A DNA stretch of 64,000 nt from contig NZ_CP028960.1 of NCBI RefSeq assembly GCF_003071365.1, positions 3,020,501-3,084,500 of the forward strand, written 5' to 3'. This document shows positions 35,939 to 46,916 of this stretch, piece by piece. The first letter of the stretch is position 1; each line of letters starts with the position of its first letter. The notes under the pieces were generated by a model, which did not search any database, was not told where the DNA came from, and was given only the letters and a program-made list of their open reading frames with translations. The DNA is from Methyloceanibacter sp. wino2 (GTDB taxonomy: Bacteria > Pseudomonadota > Alphaproteobacteria > Rhizobiales > Methyloligellaceae). Made by a program: the position numbers and the translations under genes.

Positions 35939-36146
35939 CGGCAAGTTGCCGCCTCTTGCGGCGGCGTATCACCATTTCTGTCAGCAAACCGCGTCACATT
36001 AGCATTTTCACCTCGCGCCGAATTGCTGCCGTCGGTCCGATCACGCTAGACTGTGTTCGAGACGGTTTTCGGACCCAGCAGGGCGCTCCGCCTTGGAACT
36101 GGCGCGGCGCGGTCCCACATTAGGGGACGACGAGTGAAGGCTAACG

Positions 36147-36476
36147 ATGGCGCGCAATGACGAACCGCGCCGGGACGACGACTCCGGCACCCAGATTGTT
36201 ACGAAGGCACGGCCCAAGACAAAACGGCCGAGCCTCTACAAGGTGTTGTTGCTCAATGACGATTACACGCCGATGGATTTCGTCGTGTACATCCTCGAGC
36301 GGTTTTTCAACAAAGCGCCGGAGGAGGCGACCCGCATCATGCTGCACGTCCATCAAAAGGGCGTCGGCATCTGTGGGGTCTACACTTACGAGGTTGCCGA
36401 GACTAAGGTAGCTCAGGTCACCAGCTTTGCCCGTCAGCACGAGCATCCGCTTCAATGCACGATGGAGAAAGAGTAG
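36147..36476 (+). CDS. clpS: ATP-dependent Clp protease adaptor ClpS
   Basis: 109 residues; N-end rule adaptor that hands substrates to ClpA. Core motifs are [20 protein letters not shown] (the LNDD/PM pocket that reads the N-terminal residue) and [20 protein letters not shown]. The disordered 25-residue N-terminus is needed in the family for ClpA delivery. It ends 7 nt before clpA, so the two are one operon, the standard arrangement. Confidence 0.96.
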   Translation: MARNDEPRRDDDSGTQIVTKARPKTKRPSLYKVLLLNDDYTPMDFVVYILERFFNKAPEEATRIMLHVHQKGVGICGVYTYEVAETKVAQVTSFARQHEHPLQCTMEKE

Positions 36477-36483
36477 GAATTCC

Positions 36484-38931
<2,448 letters not shown>

Positions 38932-38972
38932 GGACTCCGTCCTGCGCTTCGCGCTTCATTACAGATCAAATT

Positions 38973-39005
38973 CATGGCCGGGCGCTCATAAGAGCCCCGG
39001 CCATG
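38973..39005. terminator. Probable bidirectional terminator between clpA and HIT gene
   Basis: 10-bp perfect outer stem (38973-38982 with 38996-39005), a one-base bulge, and an inner GCTC-ATAA-GAGC. It lies between convergent genes. The T tract is weak on the plus strand (GTTGTTTC) and poor on the minus strand. Confidence 0.65.
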
Positions 39006-39015
39006 GTTGTTTCTG

Positions 39016-39456
39016 CTAGCCGTTCAGCACAGCCCTAATCTTCTCGGCGGTGGCTTTGAGTTCCTCGGGGTTGGCCATCTTTGAGCCCTCGGCCCGCATG
39101 GGGAAGCCGTCCTTACGGGGGATGATGTGGACGTGAAGGTGGAACACGGTCTGGCCGGCCGCCGCGCCGTTGAACTGTTGGATGAGAATGCCGTCGGCGC
39201 CGACCGCCTGCTTGATCTTCGGCGCGAGCGTTTGCACGACGGTCATGAGCTTCCCGAGGCCTTGCGGTGAGATCCCGAACAGGTCCGCCGCAGGCTCCTT
39301 GGTGATGACGAGGGCGTGGCCTTCCGTACGCGGCATGATGTCGAGGAAGGCGAGGGTGTCGTCGTCCTCGTAGAGCTTGTGGCAGGGGATCTCGCCTTTG
39401 AGCATTTTGGCGAAGATGTTCTCCGGGTCGTACGCCGCCGCATCGTTGTCTGCCAT
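39016..39456 (-). CDS. HIT family (HINT-type) nucleotide hydrolase
   Basis: 146 residues. The histidine triad is HLHVHIIPR at about residue 105, with an upstream block FLDIMPRTEGHALVITKEPA typical of HINT/HinT branch members, which hydrolyse AMP-lysine or AMP-phosphoramidates. ATG at 39456 was chosen because the conserved region begins a few residues later and AGGAG precedes it; an upstream extension is possible but has no similarity to the family. Divergent from the dodecin gene. Confidence 0.92.
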   Translation of the reverse strand: MADNDAAAYDPENIFAKMLKGEIPCHKLYEDDDTLAFLDIMPRTEGHALVITKEPAADLFGISPQGLGKLMTVVQTLAPKIKQAVGADGILIQQFNGAAAGQTVFHLHVHIIPRKDGFPMRAEGSKMANPEELKATAEKIRAVLNG

Positions 39457-39681
39457 CCGATCGTGTCTCCTCTCGTCGTGTCTTAACCGCGGGTGATTTG
39501 CTGAATCATTTCGATTCCTTAGGCGCCCTAGGTCAACCGGCACATGAATGGGTTTGCCGGCGGATGGAACTTTGTCGCGCCCCGTTCATTGACTCTATTG
39601 GAGTCGGGCCGCGTGCGTCCGCTCCGGTAACATATTGTTCTACAATAAATTTCTTGAAAGTGCATACCTCGGGAGGGTCCA

Positions 39682-39882
39682 ATGACAATGCTCAAAGTGA
39701 TCGAAGTTCTGGCCGAATCCAACAAGAGCTGGGAAGACGCCGCGCAGACCGCCCTGAAGACGGCCGAGAAAAGCGTGCGCAACGTGCGCTCAATCTACAT
39801 CAAGAATTTCGAGGCGACGGTCGAGAACGGCAAGATCAGCAAGTACCGCATCAACGGCAAGATCTCGTTCGTGCTGGATTAG
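39682..39882 (+). CDS. Dodecin family flavin-binding protein
   Basis: 66 residues, the normal length. One helix packed on a three-stranded sheet: MLKVIEVLAESNKSWEDAAQ, then KTAEKSVRNVRSIYIKNFEA and GKISKYRINGKISFVL. The Trp in NKSWED is the residue that stacks on flavin in the family. Dodecins form twelve-subunit shells that store or buffer FMN/riboflavin (or CoA in bacteria). Ribosome site GGGAGG lies 8 nt ahead of the ATG. Short stand-alone unit; its end overlaps the convergent acetyltransferase by four bases. Confidence 0.93.
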   Translation: MTMLKVIEVLAESNKSWEDAAQTALKTAEKSVRNVRSIYIKNFEATVENGKISKYRINGKISFVLD

Positions 39883-41147
39883 GCGCGCTTGCCTAAGTCC
39901 TTTCGATACGGCGACTCCGCCGCGAGCAGGGCACTCTCTTCCGCGACGGCGAGTCGCTCCCGCTGAAGATAGTCGGCGACGGGGGCTCTAAGCCGCGGAT
40001 CGGCGATGTAGTGCGCGCTGTAAGTCTCGGTGGGGACGTAGCCGCGTGCCAGCTTGTGGCCGCCTTGGGCGCCAGCCTCGACGCGGGCGAGACCGTGGGC
40101 GATCGCGTAGTCGATGGCCTGGTAGTAGCAGACTTCGAAATGCAGGAAGTCGTGGGTCTCGAGCGCGCCCCAATAGCGGCCATAGAGCGTATCCGCGCCG
40201 ATGACGCTGAGTGCGCCGGCGATGTAGTCCGTGCCGCGCTTGGCCATGACGAGCAGTAGCCGGTCGGCCATGGTCTCGGTTAGCAGGCTGAAGGCCTTGC
40301 GCGTCAGATAGGGGCGTCCCCATTTGCGCGCGCCGGTGTCCATGTAGAACGCGAAGAACGCGTCCCAGTGCGCTTCGGTCAGCTCGGAGCCGGTGAGCCA
40401 TTCGATCTCGATATCGTCGCTGAGCGCATCACGGCGTTCGCGCTTGATGGCTTTGCGCTTGCGCGAAGCGAGCGCGCTCAAGAAGTCGTCGAAGCTGCCG
40501 TAGCCGTCATTGTGCCAGTGGAACTGCTGGTCGGTCCGCTGCAGGTAGCCGAGTTCGCCCGCGAGCCGCCACTCGTCGCGCGTCATGAAGGTGATGTGCA
40601 GCGAAGACACGCCGAGCCTGTTCGTCAGCGTCCGTCCCGCCTCCAGCAGCAAGGCTTGCCGTTCCATGCGGGCGTCAGAGTTCCGGACGAGCAGCCGCGG
40701 GCCTGGGACCGGGGAGAACGGCACCGCCGCTTGTAGCTTCGGGTAGTAGTCGCCGCCCGCGCGCATGTAGGCTTCGGCCCAGCCGTGGTCGAACACGTAC
40801 TCGCCCTGGCTATGGCCCTTCAGGTAGCAGGGCATGCACCCGAGCAGGCGGCCCTGGTCGTCCTCGTAGAGCAGATGCTGGGGCAGCCAGCCGGTCTCTC
40901 TCGTGGCCGACCCGCTCTCCTCGAGCGCTTTCAGAAAAGCATGGGTAACGAAAGGGTTGGAGGGCTCCGTTAAGCCGCTGTCGCCAATCGCGCAAGCGTC
41001 CCATTGGTCGGCAGGCACGTCCGCGATGCGGCTTGCGATGCGCACGACCGCCTCCGGGGCGCTATCCCCGTGTGCGTGGGGCGCTCCGGCGCCGTGGTCC
41101 TGCGCGTTTCGGTCCTTTCGTTCCGCTGGTGTGTCCATGCCGCCCAT
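39879..41147 (-). CDS. FemAB-like GNAT family N-acetyltransferase (DUF482)
   Basis: About 422 residues. The PF04339-type pattern is present: NPFVTHAFLKALEESGSATR, DHGWAEAYMRAGGDYYPKLQ, SLHITFMTRDEW, then ASRKRKAIKRERRD and FEVCYYQAIDYAIAHGLARV followed by GAQGGHKLARGY. The family is called peptidoglycan-biosynthesis-like, but its acyl acceptor is unproven. Start is ATG at 41147 or the next ATG at 41138. It follows the glycerophosphodiesterase by 60 nt on the same strand. Confidence 0.88.
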   Translation of the reverse strand: MGGMDTPAERKDRNAQDHGAGAPHAHGDSAPEAVVRIASRIADVPADQWDACAIGDSGLTEPSNPFVTHAFLKALEESGSATRETGWLPQHLLYEDDQGRLLGCMPCYLKGHSQGEYVFDHGWAEAYMRAGGDYYPKLQAAVPFSPVPGPRLLVRNSDARMERQALLLEAGRTLTNRLGVSSLHITFMTRDEWRLAGELGYLQRTDQQFHWHNDGYGSFDDFLSALASRKRKAIKRERRDALSDDIEIEWLTGSELTEAHWDAFFAFYMDTGARKWGRPYLTRKAFSLLTETMADRLLLVMAKRGTDYIAGALSVIGADTLYGRYWGALETHDFLHFEVCYYQAIDYAIAHGLARVEAGAQGGHKLARGYVPTETYSAHYIADPRLRAPVADYLQRERLAVAEESALLAAESPYRKDLGKRA

Positions 41148-41206
41148 GATGTTCGGCGATCCGGCCGTACCCTTTGACCCGCGCCCCGGCCTTCCAATGC
41201 CGGCCG

Positions 41207-41953
41207 TTAGGGCGCGATCTCTTCGAAGATCGGCGCATCGGCATATCGCAGGGCCCGCGCAAGATCCGCCTCGGTGCGAACGGTCCATGCCAGCAAGGGC
41301 AGGCCGGCGGCGAATTTGGCGAGCAGCGGCGCGACAGCCGGCAGCGCGTTGACATCGTACGCGACAAAATGGGGCCGTGCGAAGGTGGATGTGAGGAGAT
41401 GCCGCATGGCGAAACGTTGCAGCGTCGAAAGATGCGTCTTGGAGAATTCGTCGTTGAAGCGGCAGGAGACGAGGCCGCGGGGCAGAGTAGGGGCGTGTTG
41501 CCGGAAGGCCGCGACCGCATGGGGATCGAAGGACATCACTGCCACCGGACCGTGATAGCCAGCCAGCAGCTTGGCGATGTTGGCCTCGAAGGCGCCGTCA
41601 CCCTTTCCGTGGTTCTTCACCTCCAACACCAGCGGGACGGTGTCGCCCACGAGTTCGAGGAGTTCGGGCAAGGATAGGATCCGGTCGCCGCCGCCGTCTT
41701 TGAGGGGGATCGCGCGCAAGGCCTCCACGTCGCGCGCGGCGACAGGACCGCTTTCGTTCGTCAGGCGATCGAGCATCACGTCGTGAAACACGACCGGCAT
41801 GTCGCCGGCCGCGCGCTGCAGATCGACTTCGACGGCGATGCCCCTCCGCATCGCCGCCTTCACCGCAGAGGCGCTGTTCTCGACGATCCCGCGCGCAGCA
41901 TCGTGGAGCCCACGATGGGCGATCGGCCGCTTCAGCCAGTAGAGTTCGCCCAT
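41207..41953 (-). CDS. Glycerophosphodiester phosphodiesterase
   Basis: 248 residues, cytosolic GDPD-type TIM barrel. The catalytic His pair is in IAHRGLHD (near residue 13) and VVFHDVMLDRLT (near 56); metal ligands are in AVEVDLQRA, and the late strand LLAWTVRTEAD is typical. It splits glycerophosphodiesters into sn-glycerol 3-phosphate and an alcohol, salvaging phosphorus and glycerol. It lies between a RidA gene and a FemAB-like gene on the minus strand, which may be one operon. Confidence 0.93.
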   Translation of the reverse strand: MGELYWLKRPIAHRGLHDAARGIVENSASAVKAAMRRGIAVEVDLQRAAGDMPVVFHDVMLDRLTNESGPVAARDVEALRAIPLKDGGGDRILSLPELLELVGDTVPLVLEVKNHGKGDGAFEANIAKLLAGYHGPVAVMSFDPHAVAAFRQHAPTLPRGLVSCRFNDEFSKTHLSTLQRFAMRHLLTSTFARPHFVAYDVNALPAVAPLLAKFAAGLPLLAWTVRTEADLARALRYADAPIFEEIAP

Positions 41954-41975
41954 GTGCGTCCTCTCTTCGACGCGC

Positions 41976-42440
41976 TCAGTCTATGGCAAATACCGCATCG
42001 ATCTCGACGGCAGCGTTCAGTGGCAGGCTCGCGCAGCCGACGGCAATGCGCGTGTGGCGTCCCTTGTCGCCGAACACCTCCACGAACAGATCCGATGCGC
42101 CGTTGATCACCTTGGGATGGTCGCCGAACTCAGGCGCAGCGCAGACGAAACCGTTCAGGCGCAGGAGCTGTGTGATGCGGTCGAGATCGCCCAGGGCCAG
42201 CTTGGCCTGGGCCATGATGTTCAGTGCGCAAAGGCGCGCCGCGGCTTGCCCGTCCTCCAGCGTGACGTTGCCGCCGAGCTGGCCTTTGACGGCAATTGCA
42301 CCGTCCTGCATGGGGAGTTGGCCGGAGACCAGGAGCTGTCCGTTCATGTGGATGAAGGGCACGTAGCTGGCGACCGGCGGCTTTGCCTCGGGCAGCGCAA
42401 TGTCCAAGGCCTGGAGCCGTGCTTCGATCGTTCCTGCCAT
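41976..42440 (-). CDS. RidA family protein (YjgF/YER057c/UK114), longer subtype
   Basis: 154 residues. It belongs to the branch with an N-terminal MAGTIEARLQALDIALPEAK segment; the core holds NGQLLVSGQLPMQDG, GGNVTLEDGQAAARLCALNI, and the family finish GRHTRIAVGCASLPLNAAVE. Archetypal RidA deaminates reactive enamines; this branch lacks proof of activity. ATG at 42440 has GGGAGGAATC directly upstream, an excellent ribosome site. The GDPD gene is 22 nt downstream. Confidence 0.9.
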   Translation of the reverse strand: MAGTIEARLQALDIALPEAKPPVASYVPFIHMNGQLLVSGQLPMQDGAIAVKGQLGGNVTLEDGQAAARLCALNIMAQAKLALGDLDRITQLLRLNGFVCAAPEFGDHPKVINGASDLFVEVFGDKGRHTRIAVGCASLPLNAAVEIDAVFAID

Positions 42441-42642
42441 GATTCCTCCCATACCCGACGTTACGCTCACAGTTGAGCAAAAAGCCTTAGCCTGCAAGGC
42501 TTGCCTGGGAATTTCGTTTTCGGGAGTCCGGCGCGTGCGCTCGCGGGGCCCTTGCCGGACCGGAACGATAGTGACAAGAATTACCGCTCGGACAGGCCAG
42601 ACCGGCTGCAGACTTCCGGGCAAGCTTCAGAAGGCCGAATAG

Positions 42643-43488
42643 ATGAACCGCGCCAAGAGTTATTGGCTGTCTTCCTTGGTATTTTGCGCCGCGTTGGGGG
42701 TGTCCCATCAGGCCTGGGCGATTGGGGCCAGCCACTTGGCACCCCATCGAGCGGTCTACGAAATGTCGCTCGGCGAGGCGCGCTCCGGCTCCGGTGTCAC
42801 GGCCTATGACGGCCGCATGGTGTTTGAATTCACGGGGTCGGCATGCCGCGGCTACTCCCTCAACACGCGGTTGGTTAGCCAGATCACCGACACGCAAGGC
42901 GAGACGATCCTCGCCGATGTCTGGTCGTCGACCGGGGAGGCCGGTGACGGGAAGTCCTTCCGCTTTCACTCCTCGCAGCGGCTGAACCACCGGCTCGACG
43001 AGGCCACCATCGGCCGGGCTAGCCGCGGCCGCTCCGACGGGGCCATCACCGTCAGGCTCACGCAGCCTGAGTCCGAAGAGTTCAGCCTTTCCGGCCCCGT
43101 TCTGTTCCCGACCCAGCACAGCATCGCGTTGATCGAGCGGGCGGCCAGCGGCCAGAGCGTCTTCCAGGCGAAGGTCTATGACGGCACGGAGAAGGGCCAG
43201 AGGGTCTTCGATACGACCGCGTTCATCGGAAGCATGGTGAAACCCGGCGGCGACGCGGACCGGCTCGAAAAGGTCGCTCAGGACGAGAAGCTCGGCGAAT
43301 TGCCGTCCTGGCCCATCTCGATCGGCTATTTCGATCTGGCGGCCGGCGACTTGACCCCGAGCTACCAGATCGACTTCCGGCTCTACGAGAACGGCGTCAG
43401 CCGCGACCTGCTCATCGACTATGGCGAGTACACGGTCGAGGGCAAGCTGAGCTCGCTCGAGTACTTAAAGGAAAAGAAGTGTAAATAG
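42643..43488 (+). CDS. eipB: EipB-type periplasmic envelope integrity protein (DUF1849)
   Basis: 281 residues; signal peptide (WLSSLVFCAALGVSHQAWA) of about 26 residues. The mature part is the beta-spiral DUF1849 domain: LAPHRAVYEMSLGEARSGSG, YDGRMVFEFTGSACRGY, and at the end DYGEYTVEGKLSSLEYLKEK followed by a near-terminal Cys. The two Cys (SACRG and KKCK) match the disulfide described for Brucella EipB, which supports outer envelope integrity. Start ATG at 42643. Divergent from RidA; upstream of the divK-pleD unit. Confidence 0.92.
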   Translation: MNRAKSYWLSSLVFCAALGVSHQAWAIGASHLAPHRAVYEMSLGEARSGSGVTAYDGRMVFEFTGSACRGYSLNTRLVSQITDTQGETILADVWSSTGEAGDGKSFRFHSSQRLNHRLDEATIGRASRGRSDGAITVRLTQPESEEFSLSGPVLFPTQHSIALIERAASGQSVFQAKVYDGTEKGQRVFDTTAFIGSMVKPGGDADRLEKVAQDEKLGELPSWPISIGYFDLAAGDLTPSYQIDFRLYENGVSRDLLIDYGEYTVEGKLSSLEYLKEKKCK

Positions 43489-43834
43489 TCCGTCTACAGA
43501 ACATTGCGTTCGGTTGGGGTCTGGTAAAGCCGTAGCCTAACGCTCGGTAAATGGCGGAAAATGATCAAGAACCGTCACGATTTCCAGTTCCGCTTCAGAG
43601 TTTAGTTACAGGTTCGATGGGATATTGCCCGAAAGCAAAAGGGGCGATGGAACCATGTTTTGGAGGACACGATCGACATACGTGGAAGCAGCTGCGCCGA
43701 ACCGTGGTTTTCTGCAGGCGCCCATGGCGTCTTTGATGCGGCCGCCCGCTGCGCCGCCGGCGGCGCGAAGCCTATCTGCGCATCGTGGCTATGTCGCCGA
43801 CCATGACGGAACAGAATCGCCGGGACCGATGCCG
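43489..43834. other. 346-nt intergenic region upstream of divK
   Basis: No convincing gene; short frames here lack family similarity. It presumably contains the divK promoter. There is no TTAA-N7-TTAA CtrA box. A GC-only 16-bp palindrome sits at 43751-43766. GGTAAA occurs at about 43522 and 43547. Confidence 0.45.
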
Positions 43835-44209
43835 ATGACGAAGACAGTTCTGATTGTCGAGGACAACGAGCTCAACATGAAGCTCTTCCATGACCTCCTC
43901 GATGCACATGGGTATCAGACGCTTCAGACCCGGAACGGTGTGGATGCGCTGGAGCTCGCGCGCGAGCACCATCCGGATCTCATCCTCATGGATATTCAGC
44001 TTCCCGAGGTGTCCGGCCTCGAGGTTACGAAATGGCTGAAGGAAGACGACCAGCTGAGGTCTATTCCCGTCGTTGCCGTGACCGCCTTCGCCATGAAGGG
44101 CGATGAGGAGCGGATCAGGGAAGGGGGCTGCGAGGCCTACATTTCCAAACCGATCTCCGTGATGATGTTCCTGGACACGGTCAAACAGTTCATCGGAGAG
44201 GCGCGTTAG
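43835..44209 (+). CDS. divK: Single-domain response regulator DivK
   Basis: 124 residues, only a receiver domain. Acidic pocket E9/D10, phospho-acceptor D53 in [12 protein letters not shown], Thr in [20 protein letters not shown], Lys in [10 protein letters not shown]. The wording is very close to Caulobacter DivK, which controls cell polarity and asymmetric division through PleC/DivJ/DivL and CtrA. ATG at 43835 aligns with Caulobacter DivK; ATG at 43829 is the alternative. It precedes pleD by 5 nt, the conserved divK-pleD pair. Confidence 0.93.
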   Translation: MTKTVLIVEDNELNMKLFHDLLDAHGYQTLQTRNGVDALELAREHHPDLILMDIQLPEVSGLEVTKWLKEDDQLRSIPVVAVTAFAMKGDEERIREGGCEAYISKPISVMMFLDTVKQFIGEAR

Positions 44210-44214
44210 AGTTC

Positions 44215-45588
44215 ATGACCGCGCGGGTCCTCATCGTCGACGACATGTTGGCCAATCTGAAGCTGCTCGAAGCGCGGCTCGTGGCCGAATATTTCACCGT
44301 GCAGACCGCATCGAGTGGTGCCGATGCGCTTGAGATCTGCAGGCAGGACCTGCCGGACGTCATCCTGCTCGATGTCATGATGCCCGGCATGGACGGTTTC
44401 GAGGTCTGCCAGAGGCTCAAGTCCGATTTTCGGACCCAGCATATTCCCATCGTGATGGTGACGGCGCTCGATCATCCGAACGACTTGCTGAAAGCGCTCG
44501 AATCCGGCGCCGACGACTTTCTGACAAAACCGGTCGATGATCTGGCTTTGATCACCCGGGTCAGGAATCTTGCGCGTCTGAAGCTGTTGACCGATGAGAT
44601 GCTCATGCGGGCATCGACGGAGCAGCAGATGGGCTATCCGGCCATGCTGGGCGAGGATGTCGCCATCACCGGGTGCGATGGCCGTATTCTCATGGTCGAA
44701 GACCGGGAAGGCGCCGCAACGCGGATCGTCGAGGCGCTGCAGTCGGACAACGACGTCGTCCACATGGTGGATCCGGCACATGCTATGCTCGTCGCGCCGA
44801 GTGGCGACTTCGACCTGCTGATCGTCAGTTTGAACCTGCAGAACGCCGATGGGCTGCGGCTTTGTTCGCAGTTGCGCTCGCTCGATCGCACGCGGCATCT
44901 GCCGATCATGATGATCGTCGAGCCCGGTGAGGAGGCGCGTCTGCATCGCGGTCTCGACATGGGCGTCAATGACTACGTCATGCGTCCCGTCAACCCGAGC
45001 GAGCTCCTTGCGCGGGTACGCACGCAAGTGAAGCGGAAGCGGTATACGGACTATTTGCGGTCGCGGCTGGAGCAGACCGTCGAGATGGCGGTGCTGGATC
45101 CCCTCACGGCCCTCCATAATCGCCGCTATCTGAGCAGCCACTTGGAGACGCTCTTCGAGGAATCGGCTGAACGGGGGCGGCCTCTTTCAGTGCTGCTGAT
45201 CGATGTGGATCATTTCAAGGTCATCAACGATACGCATGGGCATGACGCGGGCGACGATGTCCTGCGGGAACTGGCGTTGCGGCTCCGGCGCAATATTCGG
45301 GGCATCGACCTTGCGTGCCGGCTGGGCGGTGAGGAGTTCGTTGTCGTCATGCCCGACACGGGACTCGAAAGCGCCTATCTCGTCGGCGAACGCCTGCGGC
45401 AGTGCATTGCCGCGGCACCCTTCATCGCGGGCGCGCAGAACAAAGCGGTCAACGTGACCGCAAGCATGGGGGTGGCGGCGCTGGAATACGAGGAAGACAC
45501 GCCCGAACTCATTCTCAAGCGCGCGGATCAAGCGCTCTACTGCGCCAAACGCGATGGGCGCAACCGGGTGGTCGGCGACGCTGCGTGA
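44215..45588 (+). CDS. pleD: Diguanylate cyclase response regulator PleD
   Basis: 457 residues: receiver 1 with D53 in DVILLDVMMPG, degenerate receiver 2 (about 150-285), and a GGDEF domain. The active site is GGEEF at 371-375. The inhibitory I-site R362-x-x-D365 (RGID) is intact, so c-di-GMP product inhibition is expected. It makes c-di-GMP upon phosphorylation and drives the swarmer-to-stalked transition in relatives. Start ATG at 44215. In operon with divK. Confidence 0.95.
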   Translation: MTARVLIVDDMLANLKLLEARLVAEYFTVQTASSGADALEICRQDLPDVILLDVMMPGMDGFEVCQRLKSDFRTQHIPIVMVTALDHPNDLLKALESGADDFLTKPVDDLALITRVRNLARLKLLTDEMLMRASTEQQMGYPAMLGEDVAITGCDGRILMVEDREGAATRIVEALQSDNDVVHMVDPAHAMLVAPSGDFDLLIVSLNLQNADGLRLCSQLRSLDRTRHLPIMMIVEPGEEARLHRGLDMGVNDYVMRPVNPSELLARVRTQVKRKRYTDYLRSRLEQTVEMAVLDPLTALHNRRYLSSHLETLFEESAERGRPLSVLLIDVDHFKVINDTHGHDAGDDVLRELALRLRRNIRGIDLACRLGGEEFVVVMPDTGLESAYLVGERLRQCIAAAPFIAGAQNKAVNVTASMGVAALEYEEDTPELILKRADQALYCAKRDGRNRVVGDAA

Positions 45589-46151
45589 GGCCTGGTGCCT
45601 CGTGGCCGGCGGGGACGTCCCGGACCGAATCAGTCTAGCTTTGAGAGCAATGGCCGCCCGGGGTGCCGGAGAGGCGCTTCCGGCCCTTTGCCGGTCTTGA
45701 CACCTCGGCTGAGGGTCTGAGCTTAACGCTTTACACTAACAGAGATTTTATCGTATTAATCAATTGGCAACGATTGATTTGGTTCCCGTTGCCTATGATT
45801 TTATGCTTTGAGTTAGTTCCAAATGCGCCGTGTGGAAGGCGTCGAGCGGAATTGGGACACAAGGCGGAACCGCCTGCGTGGCCTATCGCTTCGTCCTTCC
45901 ACCAGTGAACAGAACAACCCTGCGGAATGCTCAGGTCCGCCGCATCTCCTGCGTCCGTGGGGTTTGGCCGGTCGGAGCGCGGTAGAGTGGCCTCCTCGTT
46001 AGCGCCGCGTTTCGACCGGCCACCACTTTCGGTGGACCGTTTCGACGACGGACCAACATCCCCAGCAACTTGAAGGATTTAGTGGTGGGTCGCAGTAGCG
46101 ACCAGTGCGCCGTCTAGACCGGCGCGCCTTACACTTGGCAGGCCCGGGGCG
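45589..46151. other. 563-nt intergenic region between pleD and rpmG
   Basis: No protein gene is supported. The first half holds an AT-rich patch (about 45720-45830) with an inverted repeat GGCAACG/CGTTGCC (45766-45772, 45787-45793). The second half (45966-46125) is a run of hairpins entered separately. Neither strand shows the conserved cores of rnpB, tmRNA or SRP RNA. Confidence 0.6.
45966..46125. ncRNA. Candidate structured RNA: run of hairpins (strand unknown)
   Basis: Hairpin 1: GGCCGGTCG (45966-45974) pairs perfectly with CGACCGGCC (46013-46021), then a 3x3 internal loop and a CGCGG/CCGCG inner stem. Hairpin 2: CCACC/GGTGG (46020-46035), which shares two bases with hairpin 1. Hairpin 3: GGTCGC-AGTA-GCGACC (46088-46103). 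Hairpin 4: GCGCCG/CGGCGC (46107-46125). It could be a small RNA, a 3' structure of the minus-strand rpmG transcript, or GC-rich chance pairing. Confidence 0.35.
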
Positions 46152-46319
46152 CTACTTGATCTTGGCTTCCTTGAACTCGACGTGCTTGCGCACGACCGGG
46201 TCGTACTTCTTGAAGACCATCTTTTCGGTCTGATTCCGCGGGTTCTTCTTGGTGACATAGAAGTAACCGGTGCCGGCGGTGCTCAAGAGCTTGATCTTCT
46301 GGGTGACGGGCTTCGCCAT
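46152..46319 (-). CDS. rpmG: 50S ribosomal protein L33
   Basis: 55 residues, the standard length. It reads [20 protein letters not shown] then [10 protein letters not shown] and ends [14 protein letters not shown]. The Cys pairs of zinc-binding L33 are absent, so this is the zinc-free (C-minus) form typical of alphaproteobacteria. It sits at the 3' end of the minus-strand block rnr-DUF983-rpmG. Confidence 0.96.
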   Translation of the reverse strand: MAKPVTQKIKLLSTAGTGYFYVTKKNPRNQTEKMVFKKYDPVVRKHVEFKEAKIK

Positions 46320-46430
46320 TGTCGTCCTCGGATAGAATCTGTCGGGATAGGGTGCGCGGGCCCAATCGAGCCCGCGTCAAGTTGCGCGCAACCTACTGTT
46401 TCGCGTGCGGAAGTCAAGCTGAGCCGGGGC

Positions 46431-46862
46431 TCAGGCGGTCGGCGGCGCCAGCCGGTCTCCGATCTCTTCTTTGTGGTCGGGATCGAAGCCGTGCATCAGG
46501 AGCGCCCACTGCAGCGAAACCAGCAAGCCCTTCATGGGGGCAAGGACCGCCAGCGCGACCAGGATGGTCATCGGCAGCCAGATGGCGGCGTGAAGCCAAA
46601 GGGGCGGGTGGTAGGCCATTTCGACCGTCAGTACGAGGCTGACGATCACATGGCCGACAATGACGATCGTGAAATAGGCCGGCGCGTCGTCGGCCCGGTG
46701 GTGGTGCAGAGCTTCGCCACAATGGGAGCAGTTATCGGCGACCTTCAGATAGCGTGTGAAGAGCGAGCCGACGCCACAGGCCGGGCATTTCATCAGCGCG
46801 CCCCGCAGAAGTGACTGCTGGAGGGGGCGTTCGCCCGTCGACCGGCCTTCGTCCTGTGACAT
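46431..46862 (-). CDS. DUF983 family membrane protein
   Basis: 143 residues. An N-terminal zinc-ribbon-like pair KCPACGVGSLF and NCSHCGEALHHHRADDAPAY precedes two membrane helices (about 62-82 and 90-115). DUF983 proteins are found beside rnr and rpmG in many alphaproteobacteria; the role is unknown. It lies between rnr (54 nt upstream) and rpmG, where some relatives also have a NUDIX gene that is missing here. Confidence 0.88.
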   Translation of the reverse strand: MSQDEGRSTGERPLQQSLLRGALMKCPACGVGSLFTRYLKVADNCSHCGEALHHHRADDAPAYFTIVIVGHVIVSLVLTVEMAYHPPLWLHAAIWLPMTILVALAVLAPMKGLLVSLQWALLMHGFDPDHKEEIGDRLAPPTA

Positions 46863-46916
46863 TCCTGCTTTCCTCTCACTTTCGCTGGGCCTGGGCCCTT
46901 GATTGTCGGCGCTTGA

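Noticed and set aside
43551-43736. 61-codon frame before divK
   Set aside because: No similarity, no ribosome site, and overlaps other equally unsupported frames.
43751-43766. 16-bp GC-only palindrome
   Set aside because: Made only of G and C in a GC-rich stretch with no spacer; chance cannot be excluded and no regulator context supports it.
45589-46151. rnpB, tmRNA or SRP RNA in the large gap
   Set aside because: The conserved cores of these RNAs were not found on either strand.
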